Source: Microbacterium kunmingense
GTDB lineage: Bacteria; Actinomycetota; Actinomycetes; Actinomycetales; Microbacteriaceae
DNA length: 64,000 nt
Direction: 5' to 3'
Assembly (NCBI RefSeq): GCF_023155745.1
Contig: NZ_JAKNUS010000010.1
Span: 84,277-148,276, forward strand
Shown here in pieces: positions 9,220 to 19,145 of the stretch. Every line of letters starts with the position of its first letter. The stretch's first letter is position 1. The position numbers and the translations under genes are program-made. A model generated the notes under the pieces. It was not told the origin of the DNA, made no database searches, and saw only the letters and a program-made list of their open reading frames with translations.

Positions 9220-9675
9220 CTACGAGAAGGGCACGGCTTCCGGGTCCGCGTGCGCGATCGCACCGTCTCCGGACACGGCGACATTCTCGGGCGAGAGCAG
9301 GAACACCTTGCTGGTGACACGCTCAATACGCCCGTAGAGTCCGAGCGAAAGACCGCTGGCGAAGTCGATGAGGCGTCGCGCATCGGCATCGGACATCTGC
9401 GACAGGTTGATGATCACCGGGATACCGTCCCGGAAGTTCTCGGCGATGACCTGGGCGTCCCGATACTGCTTGGGGTGCACGGTCAGGATCTCGCTCACCG
9501 CCGTGGGCGCCGGCTGACGGACCACCGCAGGACGGTGGATCGGGGTGATGGGGGCCGCCTTCTCGACCGCCTGCGGCTTCTGCCGAGCTGCCGGCTGGGA
9601 CGCGGGCTCTTCGTAGACCTCTTCCTCATCGGCGAGGCCCAGGTACACCATGGTCTTCTTGAGCGGGTTCGACAT
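9220..9675 (-). CDS. sepF: Cell division protein SepF
   Basis: Membrane-binding Z-ring anchor that takes the role of the missing FtsA. The 151-residue protein has an N-terminal amphipathic region ([14 protein letters not shown]), a variable acidic/proline linker, and the SepF domain from about residue 62 ([19 protein letters not shown]; later [11 protein letters not shown]). The start is set by a GGAGG Shine-Dalgarno five nt upstream. It is flanked by yggS and yggT in the canonical order. Partner: the conserved C-terminal tail of FtsZ encoded nearby. Confidence 0.96.
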   Translation of the reverse strand: MSNPLKKTMVYLGLADEEEVYEEPASQPAARQKPQAVEKAAPITPIHRPAVVRQPAPTAVSEILTVHPKQYRDAQVIAENFRDGIPVIINLSQMSDADARRLIDFASGLSLGLYGRIERVTSKVFLLSPENVAVSGDGAIAHADPEAVPFS

Positions 9676-9708
9676 CGGATCCTCCGTTTGCTCGTGTCGT
9701 TTCCGAGG

Positions 9709-10431
9709 TTAACCGCGCTCGGGCCGCGGGCCGGTGATTGCCGTGCCGATACGTAGGTGTGTCGCGCCGACGGCGATCGCCTCGGCGAAGTCTCCGGTCA
9801 TCCCCGCCGACAACCAGGTCGCATCGGGGACGACGGTCCGCACCGCCTCCGCGTACCGCGCGAGGCGCTCGAAGGCAGCCGCAGGGGCCTCGTCGAGGGG
9901 AGCGACGGCCATGACGCCGCGGACGCGCAGCGTGTCGCAGCCTGCCGCGTGGACCGCGAGGGCCGTCAACTCGCCGGGCGCCACGCCGCCTCGCCCGGGG
10001 TCGTCGGTGAGATTGACCTGGAGGAGGACATCCAGCGGAGGCTCGGACTCTTTCGCGGCCCGATCGAGGGCGTCGGCGATCTTCGGACGATCCACCGAGT
10101 GCACGACGGAAGCGGCCGAGCGGATCGCCCGGGCTTTGTTGGTCTGCGCCTGCCCGATGAAGTGCCAGCGGAGACCTGCCAGTGAGCCGACGGCCTCGTG
10201 CTTGGCCGAGAGCTCCTGCTGACGGTTCTCACCCACGTCGCGGACGTCCAGCTCGTACAGCCGCCCCACGAGACGGGCGGGGTGGAATTTCGTCACCACG
10301 ATCCGGGTGATCTCCTCGGGCCTGCGACCCGACGAGCGCGCCGCGTCGGCGATGCGCGCATCCACGGCGGCGAGCCGCCGGGCGAGGTCGTCCTCGTCCG
10401 GCGGCTCGCCGTGTGTCGCGGGGATGCTCAT
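9709..10431 (-). CDS. YggS-family pyridoxal-phosphate homeostasis protein
   Basis: PLP-binding protein of the alanine racemase-like TIM-barrel fold, involved in vitamin B6 and amino acid homeostasis, with no known catalysis. The 240 residues match the family. The PLP lysine is in RIVVTKFHP near residue 48. Other family motifs are DVGENRQQEL and WHFIGQAQTNK. It lies 16 nt downstream of ftsZ. The laccase-domain gene (pgeF) often found between ftsZ and yggS in other actinobacteria is absent here. Confidence 0.94.
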   Translation of the reverse strand: MSIPATHGEPPDEDDLARRLAAVDARIADAARSSGRRPEEITRIVVTKFHPARLVGRLYELDVRDVGENRQQELSAKHEAVGSLAGLRWHFIGQAQTNKARAIRSAASVVHSVDRPKIADALDRAAKESEPPLDVLLQVNLTDDPGRGGVAPGELTALAVHAAGCDTLRVRGVMAVAPLDEAPAAAFERLARYAEAVRTVVPDATWLSAGMTGDFAEAIAVGATHLRIGTAITGPRPERG

Positions 10432-10447
10432 CGCGCGGCGATGTGAA

Positions 10448-11608
10448 TCACTTCAGGAAGTCGGGGATGTCGAGGTCGTCATCACCGAACGCCGAGTCGT
10501 ACCCGGTGTCGGGCACGGACGCACCCACCGAGACGGACTCCTTCTTCGGCTCGACCCGCTCGGGCTCGACGTCGCGCGCGGCGTCGACAGCGGGCATCGC
10601 GGGCACGACCGGCACGGTGGCCGGGCGGGCCGCGGCGACCGGATCGATCCGCAGCGACGGCTCGCCGCCGTCGAATCCGGCTGCGATGACCGTCACACGG
10701 ACCTCGTCACCGAGGGTGTCGTCGATCACCGTGCCGAAGATGATGTTGGCCTCGGGGTGCGCGGCCTCCTTCACCAGCTGTGCGGCGTCGTTGATCTCGA
10801 AGATGCCGAGGTTGGAACCACCCTGGATCGACAGCAGCACGCCGTGCGCACCCTCGATCGACGCCTCCAGCAGGGGCGACTCCACTGCGAGCTCGGCGGC
10901 CTTGATGGCCCGGTCGGCCCCGCGCGCGGAGCCGATGCCCATCAGCGCCGATCCGGCGCCCTGCATGACCGACTTGACGTCGGCGAAGTCGAGGTTGATC
11001 AGACCGGGAGTCGTGATCAGGTCGGTGATGCCCTGCACACCGGCGAGCAGCACCTGATCGGCGGTGGCGAAGGCCTCCACCATCGAGATGCCGCGATCGC
11101 TGATCTCGAGCAGGCGGTCGTTCGGCACGACGATGAGGGTGTCGACCTCTTCCTTCAGCCGCGCGACGCCGGCCTCGGCCTGGCTCTGCCGGCGACGGCC
11201 TTCGAAGGAGAAGGGCTTGGTGACCACACCGATGGTGAGGGCGCCGATGGACTTGGCGATCTTCGCGACCACCGGGGCGCCGCCGGTGCCGGTGCCGCCG
11301 CCTTCGCCCGCCGTGACGAAGACCATGTCGGCGCCGCGCAGGGCCTCTTCGATCTCCTCCGCGTGATCCTCCGCCGCACGACGTCCCACCTCGGGGTCGG
11401 CGCCTGCGCCCAGACCGCGCGTGAGCTCTCGGCCGACGTCGAGTTTGACGTCGGCGTCGCTCATGAGCAGCGCCTGGGCGTCGGTGTTGATCGCGATGAA
11501 CTCCACGCCGCGCAACCCGAGTTCGATCATGCGGTTGACGGCGTTCACGCCGCCGCCACCCACACCGACCACCTTGATCACGGCGAGGTAGTTCTGGTTC
11601 TGGCTCAT
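10448..11608 (-). CDS. ftsZ: Cell division protein FtsZ
   Basis: Tubulin-like GTPase that forms the Z-ring. The 386 residues include the GTP-binding signature [12 protein letters not shown] near residue 105 and the N-terminal [15 protein letters not shown]. The C-terminal tail [10 protein letters not shown] is the conserved peptide that binds SepF and FtsW in actinobacteria. The ATG has a clear GGAGG about five nt upstream. Unlike the tightly overlapping genes before it, ftsZ is preceded by a 152-bp gap with two palindromes and a possible -10, so it probably has its own promoter besides read-through from ftsQ. Confidence 0.98.
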   Translation of the reverse strand: MSQNQNYLAVIKVVGVGGGGVNAVNRMIELGLRGVEFIAINTDAQALLMSDADVKLDVGRELTRGLGAGADPEVGRRAAEDHAEEIEEALRGADMVFVTAGEGGGTGTGGAPVVAKIAKSIGALTIGVVTKPFSFEGRRRQSQAEAGVARLKEEVDTLIVVPNDRLLEISDRGISMVEAFATADQVLLAGVQGITDLITTPGLINLDFADVKSVMQGAGSALMGIGSARGADRAIKAAELAVESPLLEASIEGAHGVLLSIQGGSNLGIFEINDAAQLVKEAAHPEANIIFGTVIDDTLGDEVRVTVIAAGFDGGEPSLRIDPVAAARPATVPVVPAMPAVDAARDVEPERVEPKKESVSVGASVPDTGYDSAFGDDDLDIPDFLK

Positions 11609-11635
11609 GCCGGCCTCCGTCTTCCCGAACCTTCA

Positions 11636-11650
11636 ACCTCTACTAGAGGT
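11636..11650. promoter_or_regulatory. 15-bp palindrome at the predicted ftsZ promoter
   Basis: ACCTCTA-C-TAGAGGT, perfect 7-bp arms around one base. It overlaps the likely minus-strand -10 (TATACC, 11653-11648) and transcription start of ftsZ, about 28 nt before the start codon. The single-base loop argues against an RNA hairpin and for a dimeric regulator's operator. No regulator can be named. Confidence 0.5.
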
Positions 11651-11655
11651 ATAAA

Positions 11656-11676
11656 GAATTGCTCGGTATGCAATTC
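11656..11676. promoter_or_regulatory. Inverted repeat upstream of the ftsZ -10
   Basis: GAATTGC-7 nt-GCAATTC, perfect 7-bp arms, in an AT-rich patch unusual for this genome and just upstream of the candidate -10. A second possible operator, or the -35 region itself. Paired with the palindrome 5 bp away. Confidence 0.5.
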
Positions 11677-11760
11677 CTGTTCTTGAAGGTAGGCGGCCGA
11701 TGCGGCTCGGCGCGGAGGGACGCGGCGTGTCGCGACATCCTGATTTCTCGCCGTCGAGGA

Positions 11761-12750
11761 TCACCGGATGACGGCGGCATCGGGCGAGGAGACGTCGTAC
11801 TCGGTGACGGTGTCGGCCGGGCGCGCGAGCATGACGGCCTCGAGCACCCGCGCCTTGTATGCGGACTGCTCCGCGCTCCCCCAGACGACCCGGGCGGAGG
11901 AGGTCAAGGTCAGCGTCACATCGAAGGCCGAGGTCGCGCTCACCCCCGTCACCTGGTCGGCGATCGACGGCGGAAGGGCGCGCATCACCCTGCCGACCGC
12001 GGCGAACGCGTCGCCGTCGACTCCGCCGCGGACATCGAGGATCGGTTCGCCGGGCGGCGCCTCGGCGGCAGCGGAGAGGACGACCCCGGCCGCATCGACC
12101 ACGGAGTATCCCGCCGCCGATTCGATCGCGCCGATGGGTGTGCGCTCCACGATCCGCACGACGAGCTCGTGCGGCGGACGCGCCTCGAGGGTGTAGCTCT
12201 GCACGAAGGGGAAATCCGACAGCGTGTCCTGCACGGCCGCGTCGTCCACGAGCGGGAGCGGGGTGCCGAGCTGCGACGCGAGCGCCGCTTCGACACCGGC
12301 GGCATCGAGCTGGACGGCACCGATCACGCGGATGCGCTCGACCGCGAAGAGCGGGCTGTAGGCCACCGCGGCCGTGACCCCGGCGACCACGACGACAGCA
12401 CCGAGCGCCGACACCCACAGCGCCCGCCGACGGCGCTGACGGACGGTGAAGCGCCGCACCTCGGCGCGCAGCGCCTTCCGGCGCGCCCGCGAGGCACGCC
12501 ACACCGCCAGCAGCCCGACCGGCGTCGGGGCGTGCTCGCCGTCCTCGGCGAGGTCGTCGCGCGGATCCGGCCCGGCCGCTGTCGCGGCGGTCGGAAGCGA
12601 CAGGATGACGCCGGCGCCGTCGTCGTCGCCGGCGGCCACGTCGTCCGCCACGTCGTGCCCTACACCGCCCGCCTCACGATCCGACGGCGCAGCTGGCGCA
12701 CGCCGGATCGGCGCGGCCGGCGGCGGGAGCGGTGACGGCCGACGGACCAC
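11761..12750 (-). CDS. ftsQ: Cell division protein FtsQ
   Basis: Bitopic divisome protein linking cytoplasm and periplasmic division proteins. The 329 residues comprise a long acidic/basic cytoplasmic region (1-108), one membrane helix (about 109-133), a POTRA domain (about 134-205, with ERIRVIGAV) and the FtsQ beta domain. The cytoplasmic part is longer than in most orthologues. The GTG start lies 3 nt past the murC stop and no ATG is available close by, so translation is probably coupled to murC. Confidence 0.9.
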   Translation of the reverse strand: MVRRPSPLPPPAAPIRRAPAAPSDREAGGVGHDVADDVAAGDDDGAGVILSLPTAATAAGPDPRDDLAEDGEHAPTPVGLLAVWRASRARRKALRAEVRRFTVRQRRRRALWVSALGAVVVVAGVTAAVAYSPLFAVERIRVIGAVQLDAAGVEAALASQLGTPLPLVDDAAVQDTLSDFPFVQSYTLEARPPHELVVRIVERTPIGAIESAAGYSVVDAAGVVLSAAAEAPPGEPILDVRGGVDGDAFAAVGRVMRALPPSIADQVTGVSATSAFDVTLTLTSSARVVWGSAEQSAYKARVLEAVMLARPADTVTEYDVSSPDAAVIR

Positions 12751-12753
12751 GGT

Positions 12754-14172
12754 TCAGCCTTCGACGGCGGCGGTGTCGGGCCGGATGCGTGTGAGCGCTT
12801 CGAGGATCTGCGGGACAAGGAGGTTGACGTTTCCGCAGCCGAGGGTGATGACGTAGTCACCCGGGCGCGCGACGGCGGCGGCGTGATCGGCGGCGCGCTG
12901 CCAGTCGGCGACGAAACGCACCCGGTCGGGGTCGGTGAACGCGTGGGCGACGAGGTCCCCCGTCACGCCCGGTACGGGATCCTCCCGCGCACCGTAGACG
13001 TCGAGGACGACGGTGTGGTCGGCGTGGCTCTCGAGGACCTCTGCGAACTCGCGGTACATGTGCTGGGTGCGGGAGTAGGTGTGCGGCTGGTGGACCGCGA
13101 TGATGCGGCCGTCGCCGATGACGCTGCGGGCACCGGCGAGGGCGGCGGCCACCTCCGTCGGGTGGTGGGCGTAGTCGTCGTAGACGCTCACGCCCCGCTC
13201 GATCCCGTGCAGCTCGAACCGTCGATCCGTACCGGCGAAGCCCGCGATCGCCTCCGCGGCCGACGCGAGCTCGAACCCGAGGGCGATCAGCACCGCGACC
13301 GCCCCGGCGGCGTTGACGGCGTTGTGCACTCCGGGGATGCGCAGGCGGACCGAGACGGTCTCATCCCCGTATGCCAGCCGGAAGCCGACCGGTCCGTGCG
13401 CGTCGATGTCGCTCAGCCGCACGTCGGCTGCCGCGTCCAGACCGAACGTGATCACGCGCGGGTGATCCAGCAGCGCCGCCACGTCCTTCGCGCCCGGATC
13501 GTCGGCCGAGATCACCACCGCCTCCCGTGCCTCGCGGCCGAATCGGGCGAAGGCCTCGACGAAGGCATCCGCCGACCCGTAGTGATCCAGGTGGTCGGGG
13601 TCGACGTTGGTGATGAGGGCGACCGAGGTGTCGTAGAGCAGGAACGTGCCGTCGGACTCGTCGGCCTCGATCACGAACAGATCGTCCGCGCCGGTGCCGC
13701 TGGACACGCCGAGCTGCGCGATCACGCCGCCGTTGACGAACGTCGGGTCCGCACCCAGCGCCTGCAGCGAGGTGACGATCATGCCCGTGGAGGTGGTCTT
13801 GCCGTGCGCGCCCGCGACCGAGACCAGGCGCCGCCCCCCGATCAGCCAGTACAGCGCCTGCGACCGGTGGATGACCGCGAGCCCCCGCTCCTTGGCCACG
13901 ACGTACTCGGGGTTCTCCGGCCAGATCGCGCCCGTGTGCACGACGGTGTCGGCGTCGCCGAGGTGGGCGGCGTCGTGACCGACGTGCACGGTGGCGCCCG
14001 ATGCCGCCAGTGCGCGCAGCGACGGACTGTCCGCGCGGTCCGAACCCGAGACCTTGATCCCCCGGGCGAGGAACATCCGGGCAAGGCCCGACATCCCCGA
14101 TCCTCCGATGCCGATGAAGTGGGCGGCCCGGATGTCATCCGGGATCGGCAGGGACAGGTCAGGTCTGATCAT
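12754..14172 (-). CDS. murC: UDP-N-acetylmuramate--L-alanine ligase
   Basis: ATP-dependent ligase that adds L-alanine to UDP-MurNAc, first step of the stem peptide. The 472 residues show the Rossmann-like N-terminal motif [14 protein letters not shown] (about 18-32), the ATP loop [11 protein letters not shown] (about 116-126) and the C-terminal domain with [10 protein letters not shown]. Length is normal. It lies 54 bp downstream of murG in the same direction, one of the few real gaps in the cluster. Confidence 0.97.
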   Translation of the reverse strand: MIRPDLSLPIPDDIRAAHFIGIGGSGMSGLARMFLARGIKVSGSDRADSPSLRALAASGATVHVGHDAAHLGDADTVVHTGAIWPENPEYVVAKERGLAVIHRSQALYWLIGGRRLVSVAGAHGKTTSTGMIVTSLQALGADPTFVNGGVIAQLGVSSGTGADDLFVIEADESDGTFLLYDTSVALITNVDPDHLDHYGSADAFVEAFARFGREAREAVVISADDPGAKDVAALLDHPRVITFGLDAAADVRLSDIDAHGPVGFRLAYGDETVSVRLRIPGVHNAVNAAGAVAVLIALGFELASAAEAIAGFAGTDRRFELHGIERGVSVYDDYAHHPTEVAAALAGARSVIGDGRIIAVHQPHTYSRTQHMYREFAEVLESHADHTVVLDVYGAREDPVPGVTGDLVAHAFTDPDRVRFVADWQRAADHAAAVARPGDYVITLGCGNVNLLVPQILEALTRIRPDTAAVEG

Positions 14173-14226
14173 GGCCCGTCAATCCTAAGTCGGCCTCCTG
14201 CGCGCCCCTTCCCCGGCGCGCTGAGG

Positions 14227-15318
14227 TCACCGAGCCCGACCGCGTGCCTCGTCGATGAGGGCGACGACCGCCTCACTGCCCGAACGGGTGCCGACCGATG
14301 CGGCAGCGCGGCGCATCGCCTGCAGACGTCCGGGATCGGTGAGGAGGGGGATGACGTCGCGGCGCACCCGCTCGGCGGTGAAGTCGGCGTCGAGGATCAG
14401 GGAGGCCGCTCCGGCTGCGACCGCGGATGCGGCGTTGAGAGCCTGCTCCCCGTTGCCGACCGCATACGGCACGTAGACGGCGGGGATGCCGAGCGCGCTG
14501 ATCTCGCTGACGGTCGCCGCACCGGCGCGGGAGACCACCGCGTCGGCCAGCGCGAAGGCGAGATCCATCCGATCGACATAGCGGCGCAGCGCGTATCCGG
14601 CCACGCCCGGGTCGGGGGTGGTGCTGCGCTCCCCCGTGACGTGCAGCAGCTGCCAGCCGGCGTCGAGCACGTCGCGCCAGGCTGCTCCGCCGTCCTCACC
14701 GAAGGCCTCGTTCAGGCGCTGCGCACCGAGAGAGCCACCGAACACCAGCAGCACGGGGCGCGCCGCATCCAGACCGAAGGCCGAGGCGGCCTCATCGCGG
14801 AGGGCTGCGGCGTCGAGGTCGACGATCTCGCGGCGAAGCGGCATCCCCACCACCCGTGCACCCCTCAGCCGTGTGCCGGCGAACGCGACGCCGACCGTCG
14901 CGGCCCGTCGTGCCCCCAGGACATTGGCGAGCCCCGGGCGGGCGTTGGCCTCGTGGACGACCGTCGGGATGCGCTCCCGCCGCGCGGCGACGTAGGCGGG
15001 CGCCGCGGCGTATCCGCCGAAGCCGACGACCACCTCGACCCCGCGGTCGCGGAGATGACGTCGGACCTGGGCGACAGCCCGCCCGAATCGCTGCGGGAAC
15101 ATCGCCGCGGCTCGATCAGGTCGCCGGGGGAAGGGCACCTTGTCGACGAACAGCAGCTCGTAGCCGCGCTCCGGTACGAGCCGGGCCTCCAGACCCTCCC
15201 GCGTCCCGAGGACGAGAACCTCGGCGTCCGGCTCACGCGCGCGCAGCGCGTCGGCGACCGCCAGCAGCGGGTTGACGTGCCCGGCGGTGCCGCCGCCGGC
15301 GAGGAGGTAGGTCGTCAC
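14227..15318 (-). CDS. murG: UDP-GlcNAc:undecaprenyl-PP-MurNAc-pentapeptide GlcNAc transferase
   Basis: Peripheral membrane glycosyltransferase that converts lipid I to lipid II. The 363 residues contain the N-terminal GGGTAGHVNPLLAVA loop (about 8-22), VGFGGYAAAPAYVAA near residue 95 and the donor-site SRAGAATVSEISALG near residue 262. The GTG start overlaps the ftsW stop (GTGA), indicating translational coupling. Confidence 0.97.
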   Translation of the reverse strand: MTTYLLAGGGTAGHVNPLLAVADALRAREPDAEVLVLGTREGLEARLVPERGYELLFVDKVPFPRRPDRAAAMFPQRFGRAVAQVRRHLRDRGVEVVVGFGGYAAAPAYVAARRERIPTVVHEANARPGLANVLGARRAATVGVAFAGTRLRGARVVGMPLRREIVDLDAAALRDEAASAFGLDAARPVLLVFGGSLGAQRLNEAFGEDGGAAWRDVLDAGWQLLHVTGERSTTPDPGVAGYALRRYVDRMDLAFALADAVVSRAGAATVSEISALGIPAVYVPYAVGNGEQALNAASAVAAGAASLILDADFTAERVRRDVIPLLTDPGRLQAMRRAAASVGTRSGSEAVVALIDEARGRAR

Positions 15319-16544
15319 CCGACGACACTAACCGCCCGCCTGGGCGGCAGCGAACGGGCGAAGGACAGCAGCACCCCCGACGCCACGAGCACCGAGACGA
15401 GGGAGGTGCCGCCCTGGGACATGAACGGCAGCGGAACGCCGAGGACCGGGAACACCCGCAGGACCACACCGATGTTGATGAGGGCCTGACCGACCACCCA
15501 GACCGTGATGCCGCCGGCGACGATGCGCACGAACGGGTCGTCCGTCCATCGGATCACATGGAACGCACCGACCGCGTAGAGCGCGACGAGGCCGAGCACG
15601 ACGGCGCAGCCGATGAGTCCGAGCTCCTCGCCGACGATGGCGAAGATGTAGTCGTTGGCGGCCGCGGGGAGCCAGTCGTACTTCTCCTTGGAGTTCCCGA
15701 GGCCCAGCCCGAAGACGCCGCCTCCGGCCAGACCCCACATCCCGTGGAGGGGCTGGTAGCAGTCGTTGAAATAGTCCTCGAGGCAGTTGGGGTTGAGGAA
15801 GCTGAGGAAGCGGCGCATGCGGTCGGGGCTCGTGACGGCCAGGACCGCGACGGCCGCGGCGGCGGCGATCGCGGGGAGGATGAAGATGCGAAGCCGCACC
15901 CCGGAGAAGAACAGGGCCCCGAGGACGAGCAGCACCAGGATCATCGCCGTCCCGAGGTCGCGCCCGGCGAGCACCGTCGCGATCGCGAGACCCGCGACCG
16001 GCACGAGCGGGATGTAGACGTGCCGCCACATCGCCAGCAGCGTCCGCTTGCGGTACAGCACGTACCCCACCCACAGGGCGAGGGCGAGCTTCAGGAACTC
16101 CGACGGCTGCGCCTGGAAGCCGGCGATGGTGATCCAGTTCCGGTTGCCGTCCGCGCCGTGGCCGAGAGGAGTGAACACCAGCAGCTGGAAGGCCACGGCT
16201 CCGATGAGCGCCGGCCACGCGATGCGCTTCCAGAACCTGATGGGCAGACGGCTGGCGATGAACATCAGCGGAACACCGATGACGGCGAACACCGCCTGCT
16301 TCATCGCCGCATCCCACGGCGCCTGCCCCGCCGCCGTGGAGGTGGCGGAGGTGGCCGAGAGCACCATCACCAATCCGAAGATCGTCAGCAGCAGGGCCGT
16401 GGAGGCGATGAGCAGGAACTCGCTCGGGACCGGCGCGAAGACCCGGCCGAGCGACACGCGGGCCGCGAGCCCCCGACGACTCGCAGACTCAGCCGGCGGA
16501 GTCGGGATGCGGGGGGTGCGGGTCTGCGTCGTCGTCACCGTCAT
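15315..16544 (-). CDS. ftsW: Peptidoglycan glycosyltransferase FtsW (SEDS family)
   Basis: Polytopic SEDS glycosyltransferase that polymerises lipid II at the septum together with FtsI. The 409 residues have about ten membrane segments after a cytoplasmic Thr/Pro-rich N-terminus, with the SEDS hallmarks LAGRDLGTAM, LGNSKEKYDWLPAAANDYIF and PFMSQGGTSL. The ATG is inside the 3' end of murD, giving a 56-bp overlap; it begins MTVTTTQTRTP. The start is supported only by a G-rich stretch, and a later start would be possible without losing membrane segments. Confidence 0.95.
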   Translation of the reverse strand: MTVTTTQTRTPRIPTPPAESASRRGLAARVSLGRVFAPVPSEFLLIASTALLLTIFGLVMVLSATSATSTAAGQAPWDAAMKQAVFAVIGVPLMFIASRLPIRFWKRIAWPALIGAVAFQLLVFTPLGHGADGNRNWITIAGFQAQPSEFLKLALALWVGYVLYRKRTLLAMWRHVYIPLVPVAGLAIATVLAGRDLGTAMILVLLVLGALFFSGVRLRIFILPAIAAAAAVAVLAVTSPDRMRRFLSFLNPNCLEDYFNDCYQPLHGMWGLAGGGVFGLGLGNSKEKYDWLPAAANDYIFAIVGEELGLIGCAVVLGLVALYAVGAFHVIRWTDDPFVRIVAGGITVWVVGQALINIGVVLRVFPVLGVPLPFMSQGGTSLVSVLVASGVLLSFARSLPPRRAVSVVG

Positions 16545-18036
16545 CCCCCATCTCGATCCATCGCTGCACGGCGGCGGCGAACTTCCTTCCGCGGTCGGCG
16601 TAGGAGGAGAACTGGTCGAAGGACGCCGCGGCGGGGGCGAGGAGCACCACATCCCCGTCACGGGCGACCTGCGCGGCCAGTTCGACCGCCTGCGTCATGA
16701 CGTCCCCAGTCTCGCCGGGGGTCACCTCGTACACGGGGACGTCCGGCGCGTGTCGCGAGAACGCCGCCGTGACCGCGGTCCGGTCCTCCCCGATGACGAC
16801 GGCGGCGCGCACCTTTGTTGCGACCTCAGCCACGAGCGGGGAGATCTCCACGCCCTTGAGCAGTCCCCCGACGATCCAGATCGCGCCAGGAAAGGCCGAC
16901 AGGGATGAGGCCGCCGCGTGCGGATTGGTCGCCTTGGAGTCATCCACCCAGACGATTCCGCGGCGCGTGGCCACCACCTCGATGCGATGAGGGTCGAGCC
17001 GGAACACACGGAGCGCATCGCGGATCGCCGCGGGGGGCACGTCGAGTGCGCGCGCGAGCGCGGCGGCGGCGAGGATGTTCGCGACCATGTGCGGAGCTGC
17101 GAGCCCGCGCTCGGCGAGCTCGGCGACCGTAGTGAGCTCGAGGGCGCTGGTGCGCCGATCGTCGAGGAAGGCGCGGTCGACGAGGATGCCGTCCACCACG
17201 CCGAGATCGCTCGGCCCCGGCACGCCCAGGTCGAACCCGATGGCGCGGGCGCCTTCGATGACCTCGGCATCCTCCACCATGCGCCGGGTTTGGAGGTCTG
17301 ATTTGCTGTAGACGCACGCGACCCGGGTGTTGTCGTACACGTGGGCCTTCGCGTCGCGATAGTCCTCGAACGAGCCGTGCCACTCCAGGTGGTCTTCGGC
17401 GAGGTTCAGGCACACGCTGCCGTGCGGGGAGAGGGGCGCGGGGCCGCTCTGGCGCCCCAGATACCAGAGCTGGTGACTGGAGAGCTCGACGACGAGGACG
17501 TCGAATCCACTCGGGTCGCGGACGGCGTCGAGGACGGGGGTACCGATGTTGCCGACCGGTGCGGCGCGCAGACCACCCGCGACGAGCATCTCCGCCACCA
17601 GCCGAGTGGTCGTCGTCTTGCCGTTCGTGCCGGTCACCAGCACCCAGTCGGCGGGGCTGCCGTCCTCGCGGACCACCTTGTCGCGCACGCGCCACGCGAG
17701 TTCGATGTCGCCCCACAGCGCGATGCCGTCCTGGACGCACCACGCGATGACGGGGTGGCGGGGTGAGAAGCCCGGCGAGGCGATGACGACCTCGGGCGTG
17801 AAGGCGCGCAGCGCATCGGGAACCGTGTCGAGCGGTCCGATGACGGCGTCGACGCCGATCACCGGCAGAAGCTTCTCGTACTCCGGCTCGGCCGCCTCGG
17901 AGAAGACCTGGACGCGCGCACCGAGTTCTGCGAGGGTGTCGGCCGCGGCGAAGCCCGTGACCGAAAGCCCGAGCACGGCGACCCGCAGTCCCGACCAGTC
18001 CGCATGCCAGCTGGTGAGTCCGTCCAGGCGGGTCAT
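16489..18036 (-). CDS. murD: UDP-N-acetylmuramoyl-L-alanine--D-glutamate ligase
   Basis: Adds D-glutamate to UDP-MurNAc-L-Ala. The 515 residues include VAVLGLSVTGFAAADTL near the N-terminus and the ATP loop VTGTNGKTTTTRLVAEM. DDSKATNPHAAASSL is the conserved C-terminal domain motif. The C-terminus ends in an Asp/Pro/His-rich tail of about 20 residues that lies in the overlap with ftsW and is not part of the family fold. The ATG overlaps the mraY stop (ATGA). Confidence 0.97.
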   Translation of the reverse strand: MTRLDGLTSWHADWSGLRVAVLGLSVTGFAAADTLAELGARVQVFSEAAEPEYEKLLPVIGVDAVIGPLDTVPDALRAFTPEVVIASPGFSPRHPVIAWCVQDGIALWGDIELAWRVRDKVVREDGSPADWVLVTGTNGKTTTTRLVAEMLVAGGLRAAPVGNIGTPVLDAVRDPSGFDVLVVELSSHQLWYLGRQSGPAPLSPHGSVCLNLAEDHLEWHGSFEDYRDAKAHVYDNTRVACVYSKSDLQTRRMVEDAEVIEGARAIGFDLGVPGPSDLGVVDGILVDRAFLDDRRTSALELTTVAELAERGLAAPHMVANILAAAALARALDVPPAAIRDALRVFRLDPHRIEVVATRRGIVWVDDSKATNPHAAASSLSAFPGAIWIVGGLLKGVEISPLVAEVATKVRAAVVIGEDRTAVTAAFSRHAPDVPVYEVTPGETGDVMTQAVELAAQVARDGDVVLLAPAAASFDQFSSYADRGRKFAAAVQRWIEMGDDGDDDADPHPPHPDSAG

Positions 18037-19145
18037 GTCTGCGACAGCCATTCGACGTAGAAGAAGCCGACGCCCGAGACCGCGAGGAGGCCCGCGATGA
18101 TCCACATGCGCACCACGATCGTGATCTCCGACCACCCGCGCATCTCGAGGTGGTGGTGCAGCGGGCTCATGAGGAACAGCCGCTTCCCGCGGGTGAGCTT
18201 GAAGTACACCCGCTGGAGGATCACCGACCCCGACGCGATCACGTAGACACCGGCCACGAGCACCATGAGCAGTTCGGTGCGGGTGAGGATCGCCATCGCG
18301 GCCACGACGCCGCCGATCGCCATCGACCCCACGTCACCCATGAAGACCTGCGCCTTCGGCGCATTCCACCAGAGGAATCCGACGAGCGCGCCCACGAACG
18401 CGGCGGAGACGATCGCGAGATCGAACGGATCCCTCGTGGCGTAACAGGCGGACAGACCACCGGGACTGAGCTCCCCACCCCCGAAGCACGCCTGGTTGAA
18501 CTGCCAGAAGGCGATGAGGCTGTAGGCGCCCACGACGAAGATGCCGGCACCGGCGGCGAGGCCGTCGAGCCCGTCGCTGACGTTGACGGAGTTGGAGGCG
18601 GCCACGCCGATGAAGGAGATCCAGGCAAGGTACAGCAGCCAGCCGAGGATCGGTCCGAGCGCGAAGAACCACAGCACCTGCACATCGCGGAACACCGAGA
18701 TGTAGGGCGACGCGGGGGTCTCGTTGTAGATGTTGGGGAAGTTCAGCGCGACGATGCCGAACGGCACGGCGACGATCACCTGCCCCACGATCTTCCGCCA
18801 GCCGCTGAGTCCGAGGCTTCGCTGGCTTCGGACCTTCATGAAGTCGTCGATGAAGCCGACGGTGCCGAATCCGACCATCATCCACAGCACCAGCAGCCCC
18901 GACACCGTGGGCGGGTTGTTCCCCGCCACACCGCCGACGAGGTAGCCGATGATGGTTCCGGCGATGAAGATCGTCCCGCCCATCGTCGGCGTCCCGCGCT
19001 TCTCGCCGTGGCTCGGATTGCGGATGTCGTCGGGGGTGCGGATGACCTGACCCCAGCCCCACCGACGGAACAGCCGGAGGAACACCGGGGTGAGGAAGAG
19101 GGTGAAGGCCAGCGAGATCGCCGCCGCGGTCAGCAGGGATCTCAC
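18033..19145 (-). CDS. mraY: Phospho-N-acetylmuramoyl-pentapeptide transferase
   Basis: Integral membrane enzyme that moves phospho-MurNAc-pentapeptide to undecaprenyl phosphate, forming lipid I. The 370 residues have about ten helices and the MraY motifs GTPTMGG near residue 48, NSVNVSDGLDGLAAG and FMGDVGSMAIGG, plus PLHHHLEMRGWSE near the C-terminus. The GTG start overlaps the murF stop (GTGA). A longer frame exists but lies inside murF. Confidence 0.97.
   Translation of the reverse strand: MRSLLTAAAISLAFTLFLTPVFLRLFRRWGWGQVIRTPDDIRNPSHGEKRGTPTMGGTIFIAGTIIGYLVGGVAGNNPPTVSGLLVLWMMVGFGTVGFIDDFMKVRSQRSLGLSGWRKIVGQVIVAVPFGIVALNFPNIYNETPASPYISVFRDVQVLWFFALGPILGWLLYLAWISFIGVAASNSVNVSDGLDGLAAGAGIFVVGAYSLIAFWQFNQACFGGGELSPGGLSACYATRDPFDLAIVSAAFVGALVGFLWWNAPKAQVFMGDVGSMAIGGVVAAMAILTRTELLMVLVAGVYVIASGSVILQRVYFKLTRGKRLFLMSPLHHHLEMRGWSEITIVVRMWIIAGLLAVSGVGFFYVEWLSQT

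Noticed and set aside
7237..9756. 839-residue plus-strand open frame across rluD, lspA, wag31 and sepF
   Set aside because: Antisense to four confidently identified genes; no recognisable domain.
12883..15489. 868-residue plus-strand open frame opposite murC and murG
   Set aside because: Shadow of two core enzymes in a high-GC genome.
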